DNA of 64,000 bases from an uncultured Bacilli bacterium (GTDB taxonomy: Bacteria; Bacillota_I; Bacilli_A; RF39; UBA660). The translations under genes were made by a program, and so were the position numbers. Shown here piece by piece: positions 36,500 through 46,490 of this stretch; position 1 is the stretch's first letter, and the number at the start of each line of letters is the position of its first letter. Below the pieces are notes generated by a model. The model worked only from the letters and a program-made list of their open reading frames with translations. It had not been told where the DNA came from and did no database searches. Location: positions 1-64,000 of the forward strand of contig CAKPOS010000006.1 in assembly GCA_934176955.1 (NCBI GenBank), read 5' to 3'.

Positions 36500-37102
36500 A
36501 TGCTTCCAAATAGTTTAAAAAGAATAATTGATTGTTTTAAAAAATTACCTGGTATAGGTGAAAAGACTGCGGAACGTCTGGCTTTTGCGTTGTTGGATTC
36601 TAGTAAAGAACAAATGACAATTTTTTCTGATTCAATTATTGATATTAGAGATAATATTTGTTATTGTAGTGTTTGTGGAAATATTTCTGATAGTGAAATT
36701 TGTAGTATTTGTTCCAGTTCCGTTAGAGATGATTCTATTGTTTTAGTAGTAGAAAAGTCAAAAGATATTTTATCTTTTGAAAAAATTGGAGTTTTTAAAG
36801 GAAAATATCATGTTTTGAATGGATTAATTTCTCCAATTGATAATATTGGTCCGAATGATATTAATTTGAATTCTTTAATTAGTCGAGTAAAAAATGGTAA
36901 TATAAAAGAAATTATTTTTGCTTTGAAACCTAGTATAGAGGGTGAAACTACTTTACAATATATCAAGAAGTTATTATATGAGGTATCTAATGATGTTAAA
37001 GTTTCTAAATTAGCTATTGGTGTTCCTATTGGAGCTGATATGGAATATATTGATTCATTGACATTAGAATTAGCAATTGATGAAAGAAAAAGTTTAAATT
37101 AA
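36500..37102 (+). CDS. recR: Recombination protein RecR
   Basis: Works with RecF and RecO in gap repair. 200 residues. Helix-hairpin-helix KLPGIGEKTAERLAF (~14), Cys4 zinc motif CSVCGNISDSEICSIC (~55), then a TOPRIM domain with VVEKSKDIL and KPSIEGETT, and the Walker-like GVPIGADMEY near the end. All expected parts are present. Confidence 0.96.
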   Translation: MLPNSLKRIIDCFKKLPGIGEKTAERLAFALLDSSKEQMTIFSDSIIDIRDNICYCSVCGNISDSEICSICSSSVRDDSIVLVVEKSKDILSFEKIGVFKGKYHVLNGLISPIDNIGPNDINLNSLISRVKNGNIKEIIFALKPSIEGETTLQYIKKLLYEVSNDVKVSKLAIGVPIGADMEYIDSLTLELAIDERKSLN

Positions 37103-37135
37103 TAAAAAAAACATAATATTTAATAGGTGATAGTT

Positions 37136-37318
37136 TTGAAATTTTTGTTTTGTATAAAACGTTTAATTATTTCTATGCTGCTTATTTATTCGTTTGATGT
37201 TTTTTTTATATTTTTAAATACTGTAATTCCTATTAATTTTTTTACTGTAATTCTAGTAAGTTTTTTTGATATTCCAGGAATTTTTTGTATTTTTTTGTTT
37301 TCTCTATTTTTATATTAA
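37136..37318 (+). CDS. bofA: BofA-like pro-sigma-K processing inhibitor
   Basis: About 60 residues from a TTG at 37136 (AGGTG before it). Two hydrophobic helices; the C-terminal part IPINFFTVILVSFFDIPGI matches the BofA signature PIN-x2-T-x6-G-x-PGI, with Asp in place of the first Gly. BofA blocks the SpoIVFB protease in the mother-cell engulfment membrane until sigma-G signals. The place right after recR is that of bofA in B. subtilis (with yaaL lost here). The protein is shorter than the usual 87 residues because the first helix is reduced. Confidence 0.75.
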   Translation: MKFLFCIKRLIISMLLIYSFDVFFIFLNTVIPINFFTVILVSFFDIPGIFCIFLFSLFLY

Positions 37319-37345
37319 AGTTAAGAATTTTGAGGTGATGTGATA

Positions 37346-38317
37346 GTGTTAAAAGATTATGAAAAAGAACAATTTATTGCATATACTATTATTAAACAAT
37401 CTATAATGAATGATAAATTATCACATGCCTATTTAATTAATTCTAATAATTATGAAAAGGCATTTGATTTTTCTTTATCAATTGCAAAATATATATTCTG
37501 TAGTAATCATTTTGAGAATTTTTCTAGTGAAACTTGTTTAAATTGTAATATTTGTTCTCGAATTGATAGTTTTAATTATCCAGAGTTAAAAATTATTTCT
37601 TCTGATTCTGCAGTAATTAAAAAAGAACAATTGTTGGATTTACAAAGTGAATTTAATCTTTCAAGTGTTGAAAATAAGTATCGCATTTATATTATAAAAG
37701 ATTGTGATAAAATGAATAAACAAGCTTCTAATTGTTTATTGAAATTTTTAGAAGAGCCTGTTTCAAATGTAGTAGCAATTTTATTAACTAATTGTTTTTC
37801 TAATGTGTTATCTACAATTGTTTCTAGGTGTCAAATTTTAAGATTAAGTAATTCTTCTTATGATAAGAAAAATAATTTAAAAAATTTTTTGTTTTCGTTA
37901 AATGATAATAATGAAAATTTTAAGAATAATTATAGTGATGAACAAAAAGATTTAATTATTAAGGAAGTTTTTGATTTTATGTTTTATTTTGAAGAAAATG
38001 GGTTTGATTTTATGATTTATCTTAAGAAAAAGTGGAATTTTATTATTTCTTCTAGAGAAAATTGTAATTTTGCTTTTTTCTTACTTATTCAATTGTATTA
38101 TGATGCACTAAAATTTAAAAATTCGTTTAAAAATTATTTTTTTGATGATTATAAAGATAATATTTCCTTTTTGTCTTCAAAAAATAGTACTGAACAGTTG
38201 ATTAGTAAATTAGAAATATTACGATATGGTTATGATATGTTAAAGTGTAATTTGAATGTTAATCTTTTAGTGGATGATGTAATTATAAAGATGGGTGAAA
38301 TAAATGAGCATAGTTGA
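37346..38317 (+). CDS. holB: DNA polymerase III delta' subunit
   Basis: Clamp-loader subunit. About 323 residues; GTG start at 37346 preferred (GAGGTGAT before it). N-terminal SHAYLINSNNYEKA corresponds to the clamp-loader fold with a degenerate P-loop, as in delta'. A Cys cluster (CLNCNICSR) parallels the zinc site, and KFLEEPVSNVVAILLTN and STIVSRCQ (SRC motif) are present. It ends in TGA overlapping ricT by 14 bp. Confidence 0.88.
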   Translation: MLKDYEKEQFIAYTIIKQSIMNDKLSHAYLINSNNYEKAFDFSLSIAKYIFCSNHFENFSSETCLNCNICSRIDSFNYPELKIISSDSAVIKKEQLLDLQSEFNLSSVENKYRIYIIKDCDKMNKQASNCLLKFLEEPVSNVVAILLTNCFSNVLSTIVSRCQILRLSNSSYDKKNNLKNFLFSLNDNNENFKNNYSDEQKDLIIKEVFDFMFYFEENGFDFMIYLKKKWNFIISSRENCNFAFFLLIQLYYDALKFKNSFKNYFFDDYKDNISFLSSKNSTEQLISKLEILRYGYDMLKCNLNVNLLVDDVIIKMGEINEHS

Positions 38318-39092
38318 GATTGAATGTGAAAGTAATCATTCAGTATTATTTTTTAAAAATAAAAATTTAAAATTAAAAAAAAATTTATCAGTAATTGTTG
38401 AAACAGATAAGGGATTGCAGTTTGGCAAAGTTATTGGTTTTGTAAATGATGGTTCAAAATTTGACAATATTGAACTTTTTTCTGTGGTTAGGATAGCTAG
38501 TAAAAAAGATTATTACTATTATTTGGAAACTTTAAAATTGGAAAAGAAATGTTTTTCGGTTTGCAAAGCAATGGTGAATAGATTAAAATTAGATATGACT
38601 GTTTTGGATGCTTATTATAATTTTGATCGTACTCAGTTAATTTTTCGATTTATTGCTGAATCTAGAATAGATTTTCGACAACTTGCTCGTGAATTAGGTG
38701 CCACTTTTCATACTAGAATAGAACTTCGTCAGATTGGAATAAGAGATAAAGCGAAAGAAGTTGGTGGAATTGGTCCTTGTGGACGATTACTTTGTTGTAG
38801 TAGCTTTCTAAAAAATTTTGATAGCGTAACTATTAATATGGCAAAGAATCAAAATGTTTCTTTAAATCCTACGAAAATAAATGGGGTTTGTGGGAGATTA
38901 TTATGTTGTCTTCGGTATGAGAATGAGGATTATCTTCAAGAAAAGAAAAAGTATCCTAAAATTGGTTCTATTATAGAAACTCCAAAAGGAAAGGGGAAAG
39001 TTATTTCTATAAATATAGTTAGAAAAATTTATACAATTGAATTAGAGAATAAAGTGAGAGTAGAAGTGAGTTATTTTGAAGATAAAGAATAG
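38304..39092 (+). CDS. ricT: PSP1-domain protein RicT (YaaT)
   Basis: 262 residues. The PSP1 domain core has GPCGRLLCCSSFL (~165) and GRLLCCLRYENEDY (~200), Cys-rich motifs that bind an iron-sulphur cluster in the RicA-RicF-RicT complex. That complex controls RNase Y specificity, and in B. subtilis also sporulation and competence. The order holB-ricT is conserved, but yabA, the replication-initiation regulator that normally follows, is missing. Confidence 0.92.
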   Translation: MSIVEIECESNHSVLFFKNKNLKLKKNLSVIVETDKGLQFGKVIGFVNDGSKFDNIELFSVVRIASKKDYYYYLETLKLEKKCFSVCKAMVNRLKLDMTVLDAYYNFDRTQLIFRFIAESRIDFRQLARELGATFHTRIELRQIGIRDKAKEVGGIGPCGRLLCCSSFLKNFDSVTINMAKNQNVSLNPTKINGVCGRLLCCLRYENEDYLQEKKKYPKIGSIIETPKGKGKVISINIVRKIYTIELENKVRVEVSYFEDKE

Positions 39093-39801
39093 ATTATTAA
39101 ATTTGGATATGATTATTTATCAAGATAGTGATTGGTTTAAATTTTCATTGGATTCTGTATTGTTGGCAAATTTTGTTACGATTAATTATCGTGTTAAAAA
39201 AATTATGGATTTTGCTACGGGAAATGCCCCAATTCCAATGTTGCTTTCCTATCGAACAAGTGCTCAAATTTATGGAGTTGAATATCAAAAATGTGTTTAT
39301 GAATTGGCCATTCAATCGATAAATGAAAATAATTTGGGAAATCAAATTCATTTGAGTTGTGGAGATGTTTCTGATTTAAAAAATAAATTTCAAAGTGATT
39401 CTTTTGATGTTGTAACATGTAATCCTCCTTATTTTAAAACTTTAAGTTCGAATTATTTTAATCAAAATTTTGTAAAATCTATAGCTCGGCATGAGATTTT
39501 TTTGAATTTAGATATTATTTTTAGACAAGCTTTTTATTTATTGAAAACAGGCGGAGTTTTTGCTATGGTTCATCGTACTGAAAGATTTAGTGAAATTTTA
39601 GAAAAAATGAAAAAATATCATTTGGAACCAAAGAGAATTCAATTTATTTATCCTAAAGAAGGAAAGAATAGTGATTTATTTTTGATAGAGGCTGTAAAAA
39701 ATGGGAATGTTGGTTTGAAAATGTTATTTCCATTAATTATTCATGAAAATGATAATACTTATACAGAAGAAGTTTCTAGAATATTAGAATTTAAATATTA
39801 G
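39076..39801 (+). CDS. trmN6: tRNA1(Val) adenine-37-N6-methyltransferase-like protein
   Basis: 241 residues from a TTG at 39076, inside the end of ricT; this start keeps the conserved N-terminus NRLLNLDMIIYQD...FSLDSVLL. The SAM loop is at MDFATGNAPIPML (~40) and the catalytic NPPY motif is at CNPPYFK (~115), typical of N6-adenine methyltransferases of the YfiC/YabB type. It is followed 10 bp later by rsmI. Confidence 0.88.
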   Translation: MKIKNRLLNLDMIIYQDSDWFKFSLDSVLLANFVTINYRVKKIMDFATGNAPIPMLLSYRTSAQIYGVEYQKCVYELAIQSINENNLGNQIHLSCGDVSDLKNKFQSDSFDVVTCNPPYFKTLSSNYFNQNFVKSIARHEIFLNLDIIFRQAFYLLKTGGVFAMVHRTERFSEILEKMKKYHLEPKRIQFIYPKEGKNSDLFLIEAVKNGNVGLKMLFPLIIHENDNTYTEEVSRILEFKY

Positions 39802-39811
39802 GAGGTTTTTT

Positions 39812-40657
39812 ATGTGGAAAAGAAGTTATGATAATGGTGCTATTTTATATTTAGTTCCTACACCTATTGGAAATATGGAAGATATTACTTTTAGAAGCTT
39901 AAGAATATTAAAGGAAGTAGATGTTGTTTTTTCTGAAGATACAAGAGTAACACAAAATTTATTTAATTATTTTGAAATTAAGAAGAAATTAGTTGCTCTT
40001 CATGATCATAATGAAAATATTGTTAAGGAAGAAGTGCTTTCTTATTTGGAACAAGGTTGTAATGTTGCTATTGTTACAGATAGAGGAACACCAATTGTTA
40101 GTGATCCTGGTTATAAAACGGTGTCTTATGTTAGCCAAAAAGGATATTCAGTCGTTGCTTTGCCTGGTGCTTGTGCTTTTGTTCCAGCGTTAATTGTGTC
40201 TGGAATCAATCCACAGCCTTTTACCTTTTATGGATTTTTGGATAGTAAAATTGAAAAAAGAAAAAAAGAATTAATGCAGTTGAAATTTGTAACAAATACG
40301 CTTATTTTTTATGAGGCTCCTCATCGAATTTTACAAACAATGAAATTAATGTTAGAAATTTTTGGGGATAGAGAAGTTAGTTTATCTAGAGAGATTACTA
40401 AGAAATTTGAGAGTGTTTATCGGGGAAAAATTTCTAATTTATTGCCGACATTGGAAAGTATTAAAGGAGAATTTGTTATTGTTGTATCTGGTTTTGAAAA
40501 GAATCTTGCTGATATGGAGTGTGGAATAGTTGAGCAGGTACAATTTTATATAGATAATGGCATGAAAAAGATGGAAGCAATTAAAATTGTAGCAAGAGAA
40601 AGAGAAATGAAGAAAAATGATGTATACGCTTTGTATCATCAGGAGGTAGAAAAGTGA
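39812..40657 (+). CDS. rsmI: 16S rRNA (cytidine1402-2'-O)-methyltransferase
   Basis: 281 residues, SAM-dependent. LYLVPTPIGNMEDITFRSLRIL is the family N-terminus (here quoted in part: PTPIGNMEDIT), with VFSEDTR, VTDRGTPIVSDPGY and FYEAPHRI further on. GGAGG lies 7 bp before the ATG. The TGA stop overlaps the GTG start of pth. Confidence 0.96.
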   Translation: MWKRSYDNGAILYLVPTPIGNMEDITFRSLRILKEVDVVFSEDTRVTQNLFNYFEIKKKLVALHDHNENIVKEEVLSYLEQGCNVAIVTDRGTPIVSDPGYKTVSYVSQKGYSVVALPGACAFVPALIVSGINPQPFTFYGFLDSKIEKRKKELMQLKFVTNTLIFYEAPHRILQTMKLMLEIFGDREVSLSREITKKFESVYRGKISNLLPTLESIKGEFVIVVSGFEKNLADMECGIVEQVQFYIDNGMKKMEAIKIVAREREMKKNDVYALYHQEVEK

Positions 40658-41214
40658 AATTGATAGTGGGTTTGGGTAATCCTGGTAGGGAATATGTTAA
40701 TACTAGACATAATATTGGTTTTCAATTGTTAGATTATATTGCTGGTAAAAATGGTTATTGTTTTTCTAGGGAAAAGTTTAACGGCAGTTGTGCAAAATTG
40801 ATGATTAATGGAGAAAAAGTATTACTTGTTAAACCTTTATCTTATATGAATTTATCAGGGTCAGTAGTTGCTAAATATGTTTCTTTTTATAAGATTAGTT
40901 TTGATGATATTTTGATTATTCAAGATGATTTGGATATGAATTTTGGAAGAATTAAGATTGTTTATGACAGTAGTTGTGGTGGACATAATGGAATTAGAGA
41001 TATTGAAAGGTGTCTTGGGACTAAAAAATATACTAGATTAAAAATTGGAATTGCACATGATAAATCAATGGATACAAAAGATTACGTATTAGGAAGTTTT
41101 AATAAAGATGAGCAGCAAGAAATAGAAAAAATTGATCATTATTTAGAGAATGTAGTTCATGATTTTTGTTGTATGAGTTTGGAAAATTTGATGAGTAAAT
41201 ATAATCGAAAATAA
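40654..41214 (+). CDS. pth: Peptidyl-tRNA hydrolase
   Basis: Releases tRNA from peptidyl-tRNA. 186 residues with GTG start (AGGAGG before). GLGNPGREYVNTRHNIGF holds the catalytic His and Asn (quoted in part: NTRHNIGF). KPLSYMNLSG, DDLDMNFG and GGHNGIRDIE are all present. It overlaps rsmI by 4 bp and precedes mfd, as in B. subtilis. Confidence 0.97.
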   Translation: MKLIVGLGNPGREYVNTRHNIGFQLLDYIAGKNGYCFSREKFNGSCAKLMINGEKVLLVKPLSYMNLSGSVVAKYVSFYKISFDDILIIQDDLDMNFGRIKIVYDSSCGGHNGIRDIERCLGTKKYTRLKIGIAHDKSMDTKDYVLGSFNKDEQQEIEKIDHYLENVVHDFCCMSLENLMSKYNRK

Positions 41215-41260
41215 AAATACTTATCAATATTTTTTTCGTTATTTAAGGAGGAATGTTTGT

Positions 41261-44200
41261 ATGAATTTTTTTGAGCGTTTGTTTGATGTCTGTGATAATG
41301 ATTATTATGGAGTAAGTGGGCTTAATGCTGAATTGAATTGTGTTTATGTTTATGATGCTTTTGTTAAATATCAGAGAGGTATGGTTATTGTTACTAATTC
41401 TTTGTATGAAGCTAATACTTTATATAATAAGTTGTTGAGTTATACAAATAGAGTATTATTTTTTCCTATGGATGATTTTATTACAAGTGAAGCAATAGCG
41501 ATTAGTCCTGAATTTAAGAGTGAAAGAATTCATACTTTAAATCAATTATCTAGAGATAATAATTATATTGTTGTTACTAATTTGATGGGTATACTTAGGT
41601 ATTTGCCTATTGTTGATGTTTGGAAAAATCACATTGTTCATTTAAAAAAGGGAATGTCAGTTGAAAGAGATCGATTGATTCAACAGTTGTATGAGATGGG
41701 ATATGAAAGAGAGACAATTGTTAGCGAAACAGGTAAATTGGGGGTTAGAGGCTATGTTTTAGATATTTTTCCTATTGATTTCGAAAATCCTATTCGTATT
41801 GAATTTTGGGGAGATGAAATTGATAGTATAAAATATTTTGATGTTGATTCACAAATTTCATCGAATTTAGTAGATGAGATTGATATTTATCCATATTCTG
41901 AATTTTTACTTAGTACTAAATCTGTTGATGATGTTATGCAAAAAAAACAAAAGTATTTAAAGTATTATTCAGATCAAATTGGTTCATTATGGGATTATAT
42001 GGGTAAATATATGTGTTTTTATTATGACTACAATCAAATTGAAGAAGGCTATAAAATACTTAGGGAAACTATTTTCAATTATGATAAGGATAATCGTAAT
42101 ACATCAGGTATTCAAACTGATTATATGTATGATTTAAAAGATATTCATTTTGAAAAAGAAATTTTTTTGATGAATTTTGACAATATTTTAATGAATATTA
42201 AGTTAAAAGAAGAAAAAAAATATATTAGTGGTGCAGTAGATTGTTATAATGGTAATTTTAATTTATTGAAAAATGATTTAGAGAAATATTTATTACATAA
42301 TAAAACAGTTATTCTTTGTGTTGAAGATGAAAATTCTAGAAAGAGAATTGGGAAGTATTTTGAAGATATAAATATTGTTAATTCTAGTGAAGATTCTATT
42401 GCTTTGGGAAAAATTAACATTATTGTTAAAGGTATTGATTCTGGGTTCCTTTTTGGGGATTATGTGGTAATTTCGGCGAATGATATGTTTCATACTAGTG
42501 AAGTAAAGAAAAAATATAAAAATAAATTTAAACTTGGGACTAAAATTAATAGTGTTAGTAATATTTCTAAAGGAGATTATATTGTACATGAGTCGCATGG
42601 AATTGGAATTTATGATGAATTGTGTACAATTGTGAAAAATGGTTATAAAAAAGATTATATAAAATTAATTTATGATGGTGGGGATGTTTTATATATTCCA
42701 GTAGAAAAAATAGATCGAATTAGTAAATTTTCTGGAAAAGAAGGTGTTAGTGTTCGTCTTGATAGTCTTAGTAGCGATAAATGGCAGAAGAGGAAGGCTC
42801 GTGTTCGTAGTAGATTAGAAGATATTGCAGCTAATTTAATTAAGGTTTCTGCTGAAAGAGAAGCAATGAAGGGGTTTGCTTTTTCTCAAGATGATGAGAC
42901 GCAAGTTTTGTTTGACAGTAATTTTCAATTTGAAGAAACTCCTGATCAATTGAAGGCTATTTCAGCGATTAAATATGAGATGGAAAAGCCTAAACCTATG
43001 GATATGTTGTTGTGTGGAGATGTTGGTTATGGAAAAACAGAGGTTGCTTTTCGTGCAATGTTTAAGGCAGTAAATGATGGAAAACAAGTATCTTATTTGT
43101 GTCCAACGACTATTTTATCAAATCAACAGTATAAGAATGCTTTGAAGAGATTTGCTGATTTTCCTGTTTCTATTGCTTTGTTAAATCGTTTTGTTGATCG
43201 AAAAAAACAGAAAAAAATTATTGAGGATGTTAAAGATGGAAAGGTAGATATTTTATTTGGTACACATAGAATTCTTAGTAATGATATTTCTTTTCGTGAT
43301 TTGGGATTGTTGGTAATTGATGAAGAACAGAGATTTGGTGTTACGCATAAAGAGAAAATTAAACAGTATAAAGCAAATATAGATGTTCTTACTTTGTCTG
43401 CTACCCCCATTCCTAGGACACTTCAAATGTCAATGACTGGGATTCGTAGTCTTGCTTTGATAGAAACTCCTCCTCTTCAACGTTTACCTATTCAAACTTA
43501 TGTACTTGGGGAAAATAATAATGTAATTAAAGATGCTTTATATAAGGAGTTATCGAGAAATGGTCAGGCTTTTGTTTTATATAATCATGTTGATGATATT
43601 GAAAATAAGATGATTAAATTAAATGAGCTAGTTCCTGATGCTAGAATGGATTTTGCTCATGGGCAAATGACTAAAACTGAACTTGAAGATAAGATGCAAG
43701 ATTTTATTGATCATAAATTTGACGTGTTAGTTTGTACGACAATTATTGAAACAGGAATAGATATTCCTAATGTAAATACTTTAATTATTATGGATGCTGA
43801 TCATTTTGGTTTATCGCAATTGTATCAAATTAGGGGAAGAATTGGTCGTAGTGATAAGATTGGTTATGCATATTTAATGTATGATAGTCATAAAGAGTTG
43901 AATGAGATTGCTGTTAAACGTTTGAATACAATTAAGGAATTTACAGAACTTGGTAGTGGATTTAAGATTGCAATGAGGGATTTATCTATTCGAGGGGCTG
44001 GAGATATTCTTGGTAGTGAACAATCGGGTTTTATTGATACAATTGGTATTGAACTTTATTTAAAGATGTTGAAAGATGCTGTTGATAAAATTAAAGGGGA
44101 GTATGTAGAAGAAGAAGTTGATGAGAATTTAGATAATCGTAGTTTGATTGATGTGGATACTCATATAGATGATAATTACATTAAAGATGATGACTTAAAG

Positions 44201-44596
44201 ATAGAAATTCATAAGAAAATTAATGAAGTAAATTCTATGGAAAAATTAAATGAAGTAAAAGCAGAATTAGAAAATCGATTTGGAAAAATTAGTTATGAGT
44301 TAGAAGTTTATATGTATGAAGAATGGTTTGAAAAATTAGCTAATAAATTAGAAATTAAGAAAGTAAAACAAACCAAAACTATGATTGATTTAGAGTTATC
44401 AGAAGATATTAGTAAAAAAATACAAGGTGAGGAATTATTTATGTTATCTTATGAGATATCGCGAAATTTTAAATTGAGTTTTAAAGATAATAAGATTCAT
44501 GTTATTTTAGAATTAGTTAATTTAGATAAACATTTCTTATTGTATATTATTGAACTTTTATCTAAATTAATTGAAAAATTAGGATTAAAGATTTAA
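41261..44596 (+). CDS. mfd: Transcription-repair coupling factor
   Basis: Removes stalled RNA polymerase and recruits UvrA. 1111 residues: UvrB-like N-terminal domains (~1-350), RNA polymerase-interacting domain (~430-510, GDYIVHESHGIGIYDEL), then RecG-like translocase with Walker A GDVGYGKTEVAF (~585), DEEQRFGV (~690), TATPIPRTLQM-type motif III and QIRGRIGRSD motif VI. The C-terminal TRCF domain is at ~960-1100. AAGGAGG lies before the ATG. Confidence 0.97.
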   Translation: MNFFERLFDVCDNDYYGVSGLNAELNCVYVYDAFVKYQRGMVIVTNSLYEANTLYNKLLSYTNRVLFFPMDDFITSEAIAISPEFKSERIHTLNQLSRDNNYIVVTNLMGILRYLPIVDVWKNHIVHLKKGMSVERDRLIQQLYEMGYERETIVSETGKLGVRGYVLDIFPIDFENPIRIEFWGDEIDSIKYFDVDSQISSNLVDEIDIYPYSEFLLSTKSVDDVMQKKQKYLKYYSDQIGSLWDYMGKYMCFYYDYNQIEEGYKILRETIFNYDKDNRNTSGIQTDYMYDLKDIHFEKEIFLMNFDNILMNIKLKEEKKYISGAVDCYNGNFNLLKNDLEKYLLHNKTVILCVEDENSRKRIGKYFEDINIVNSSEDSIALGKINIIVKGIDSGFLFGDYVVISANDMFHTSEVKKKYKNKFKLGTKINSVSNISKGDYIVHESHGIGIYDELCTIVKNGYKKDYIKLIYDGGDVLYIPVEKIDRISKFSGKEGVSVRLDSLSSDKWQKRKARVRSRLEDIAANLIKVSAEREAMKGFAFSQDDETQVLFDSNFQFEETPDQLKAISAIKYEMEKPKPMDMLLCGDVGYGKTEVAFRAMFKAVNDGKQVSYLCPTTILSNQQYKNALKRFADFPVSIALLNRFVDRKKQKKIIEDVKDGKVDILFGTHRILSNDISFRDLGLLVIDEEQRFGVTHKEKIKQYKANIDVLTLSATPIPRTLQMSMTGIRSLALIETPPLQRLPIQTYVLGENNNVIKDALYKELSRNGQAFVLYNHVDDIENKMIKLNELVPDARMDFAHGQMTKTELEDKMQDFIDHKFDVLVCTTIIETGIDIPNVNTLIIMDADHFGLSQLYQIRGRIGRSDKIGYAYLMYDSHKELNEIAVKRLNTIKEFTELGSGFKIAMRDLSIRGAGDILGSEQSGFIDTIGIELYLKMLKDAVDKIKGEYVEEEVDENLDNRSLIDVDTHIDDNYIKDDDLKIEIHKKINEVNSMEKLNEVKAELENRFGKISYELEVYMYEEWFEKLANKLEIKKVKQTKTMIDLELSEDISKKIQGEELFMLSYEISRNFKLSFKDNKIHVILELVNLDKHFLLYIIELLSKLIEKLGLKI

Positions 44597-44622
44597 AAAT
44601 AAAAAATGTTTGGTGGTTATTT

Positions 44623-45509
44623 ATGAAAATATTATTGTTTTTCTTTCTTTTTCTTTTCTTTCTTGTAATATTAGATAACATTTTTGAACTTATTTATTCT
44701 CGAAATGGTGATTATTGTTATGGTAAAACTGGGAACAGAGTTAAAAAAAATATTTCTAATTTTAATATTATTCCGTGTAATAATGATATTTTTCGTTGCT
44801 ATTGGATTGCTGTTAATTATCATTTAGTTAAGAAAAAAGAAGATTTTCTTGTTTCAATTTTATTAAAGTGGCTTCACAATGGAAATATTAAGATTCAAAA
44901 AATTGATCATAAAACTTTTTATAAAAAAATATTTTTAATATTATTTTTATAAAACCACCAAGTGACACAATTGAATTGGAAGAAAGATTATATGAATATA
45001 TGTATAAAGCTAGTCAAAATGGGGAATTGAATAGAAAAAAATTTAAAAAATGGTGTTGGGAAAATGATGTAAATATTCGTAGGTGGTTTGAGGAAGTTCT
45101 TGATTTTGAGAGAAAAATGCTTATTAATGATAATAAAATCAGTGTTCGTGAGATTAAAATTAGAAAATTAGGTTATCGATTAAAGGGCCTAGTATTTGAT
45201 GTTGACTCTTCTATGATGACTGAAGCGGAAAAAATTGTTGGTTTTAAGAATTACTTAAAAAAAATTTCTAGTATTCAAGGAAAAGAGTTTATAGATATTA
45301 ATTTTTTGAATGATTATTTAATGTATGCTCAAATGTTTGGGATTGTTAATAAAGTTGCACGACGTTTTAACTCGTTATATCCAGAAGTAATTAGAGATAT
45401 GGATATAGGTTATAGTTATGATGATATTGTATTTTTAAATATGTTGGTAAATACTGGAATTAGTACTGCTCGAAAAATTTCAAGAAATGATGATAGAATT
45501 GGATATTGA
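44623..45509 (+). pseudogene. DUF2207-type membrane protein, split by a one-base frameshift at an A7 run
   Basis: The first frame (44623-44952) has a transmembrane start and IIPCNNDIFRCYWIAVNYHL, KKKEDFLVSILLKWLHNGNIK. The second frame (open from 44925 to 45509) continues with KPPSDTIELEERLYEYMYKAS and KKFKKWCWEN, which in the DUF2207 C-terminal family directly follow the first part. The two are joined if one A is added to the AAAAAAA run at 44923-44929. No start codon with a ribosome-binding site lies before the second part. Either the gene is broken, the base call is wrong, or RNA polymerase slips on the A run. The usual N-terminal extracytoplasmic DUF2207 domain is absent. The function is unknown. 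Confidence 0.75.
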
Positions 45510-45526
45510 TTGAATTAAATATTTAA

Positions 45527-45576
45527 AGAATTAATTTGTATTTTATTAGAATTTAAAGTACTATTAATTCTTTTTT
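45527..45576 (+). terminator. Terminator after the DUF2207 gene
   Basis: AAGAATTAAT pairs with ATTAATTCTT (45563-45572) across a 25-nt loop, followed by T residues. Confidence 0.6.
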
Positions 45577-45626
45577 TCTTGTTTTGAAAAAAATATTTAA
45601 GTATAATGATAAAGAGGTGTATTTTT

Positions 45627-46406
45627 GTGAAAATAATATTTAGTGATTTTGATAAAACTTTGGTAGATAGAGGTGTTAATAATGGGAAAATCAAAGATAT
45701 TAATTTAGATATTCTTAAAAAAATTAAGAGTAGTCAAGTTAATTTTTCTATTGTAAGTGGTAGGTGTTTATCTTTTTTTAAAGAAGAATATCCAGAATTG
45801 ATGAATGTTGTTTCATTTTTTATTTCTTCTAATGGTAGTAGTATATATGATATTTTGGAGAGTAAGTATATTTATTTTAGTTTTATTGATAGTAGTGATT
45901 TAAAAAATGTTTATGAATGTGCTAAAAAGTATAATTTAAGTGTATATTTTAATTTATTAAATAAACGATTTTATTCTGAGAAAGGATCTTATCAGTATTT
46001 TAAGTTTGATGAAATGCAATGTGAGCAAGTGGTGTTGATGGGAGATATTGAAAATTATGAAATTTTAATTGACGATATTGATAAAATCGAAAATTTAAAA
46101 GTTAGTAATAAAGGAAAAAATCCAGATAATGGTAGTTTCTTTTTGGATATTAATCGAAAAGATGTATCTAAAGGAAAAGCAATTTCTTATTTATGTGATT
46201 ATTTAGAAATTGATAGAAATGATACTATTTGCTTTGGTGATAGTGATAATGATTTATCGATGTTTCAAGTAGTTGGTAAAGGGATAGCTGTTGAAAATGC
46301 AAGTGAGAAAATTAAAGAGAATGCCGATGAAAAAATTGGAACTGTGTGGGAAGGTAGTGTATTTAAATATATTGATAATATCTTAAAGAAAGAAAATAAT
46401 TTTTAG
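45627..46406 (+). CDS. HAD-superfamily (Cof-type, subfamily IIB) hydrolase
   Basis: 259 residues from a GTG at 45627 (AGAGGTG before it). Motif I DFDKTLVD with both Asp nucleophile residues near the N-terminus, motif II SGR (~42), motif III Lys in SKGKAISYL (~180) and motif IV GDSDNDLSMF (~207). Cof-type enzymes dephosphorylate sugar phosphates, nucleotides or flavin precursors; the substrate cannot be told from sequence. Confidence 0.9.
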   Translation: MKIIFSDFDKTLVDRGVNNGKIKDINLDILKKIKSSQVNFSIVSGRCLSFFKEEYPELMNVVSFFISSNGSSIYDILESKYIYFSFIDSSDLKNVYECAKKYNLSVYFNLLNKRFYSEKGSYQYFKFDEMQCEQVVLMGDIENYEILIDDIDKIENLKVSNKGKNPDNGSFFLDINRKDVSKGKAISYLCDYLEIDRNDTICFGDSDNDLSMFQVVGKGIAVENASEKIKENADEKIGTVWEGSVFKYIDNILKKENNF

Positions 46407-46490
46407 TTTTTTTTAAGAATGGTGTATTTTTTTTGATGATTTGCTTAATATGATAATGTAGTTATTATTTCTTTTTTGTTTATTCCTGGA

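Noticed and set aside
39145..39418. Minus-strand frames inside trmN6
   Set aside because: Shadows of a well-conserved methyltransferase with no own start signals.
44923..44936. Programmed -1 ribosomal frameshift at the A7 run in the DUF2207 gene
   Set aside because: The run is read as TAT AAA AAA ATA, so it does not form the X XXY YYZ heptamer in frame; an indel, base-call error or transcriptional slippage is simpler.
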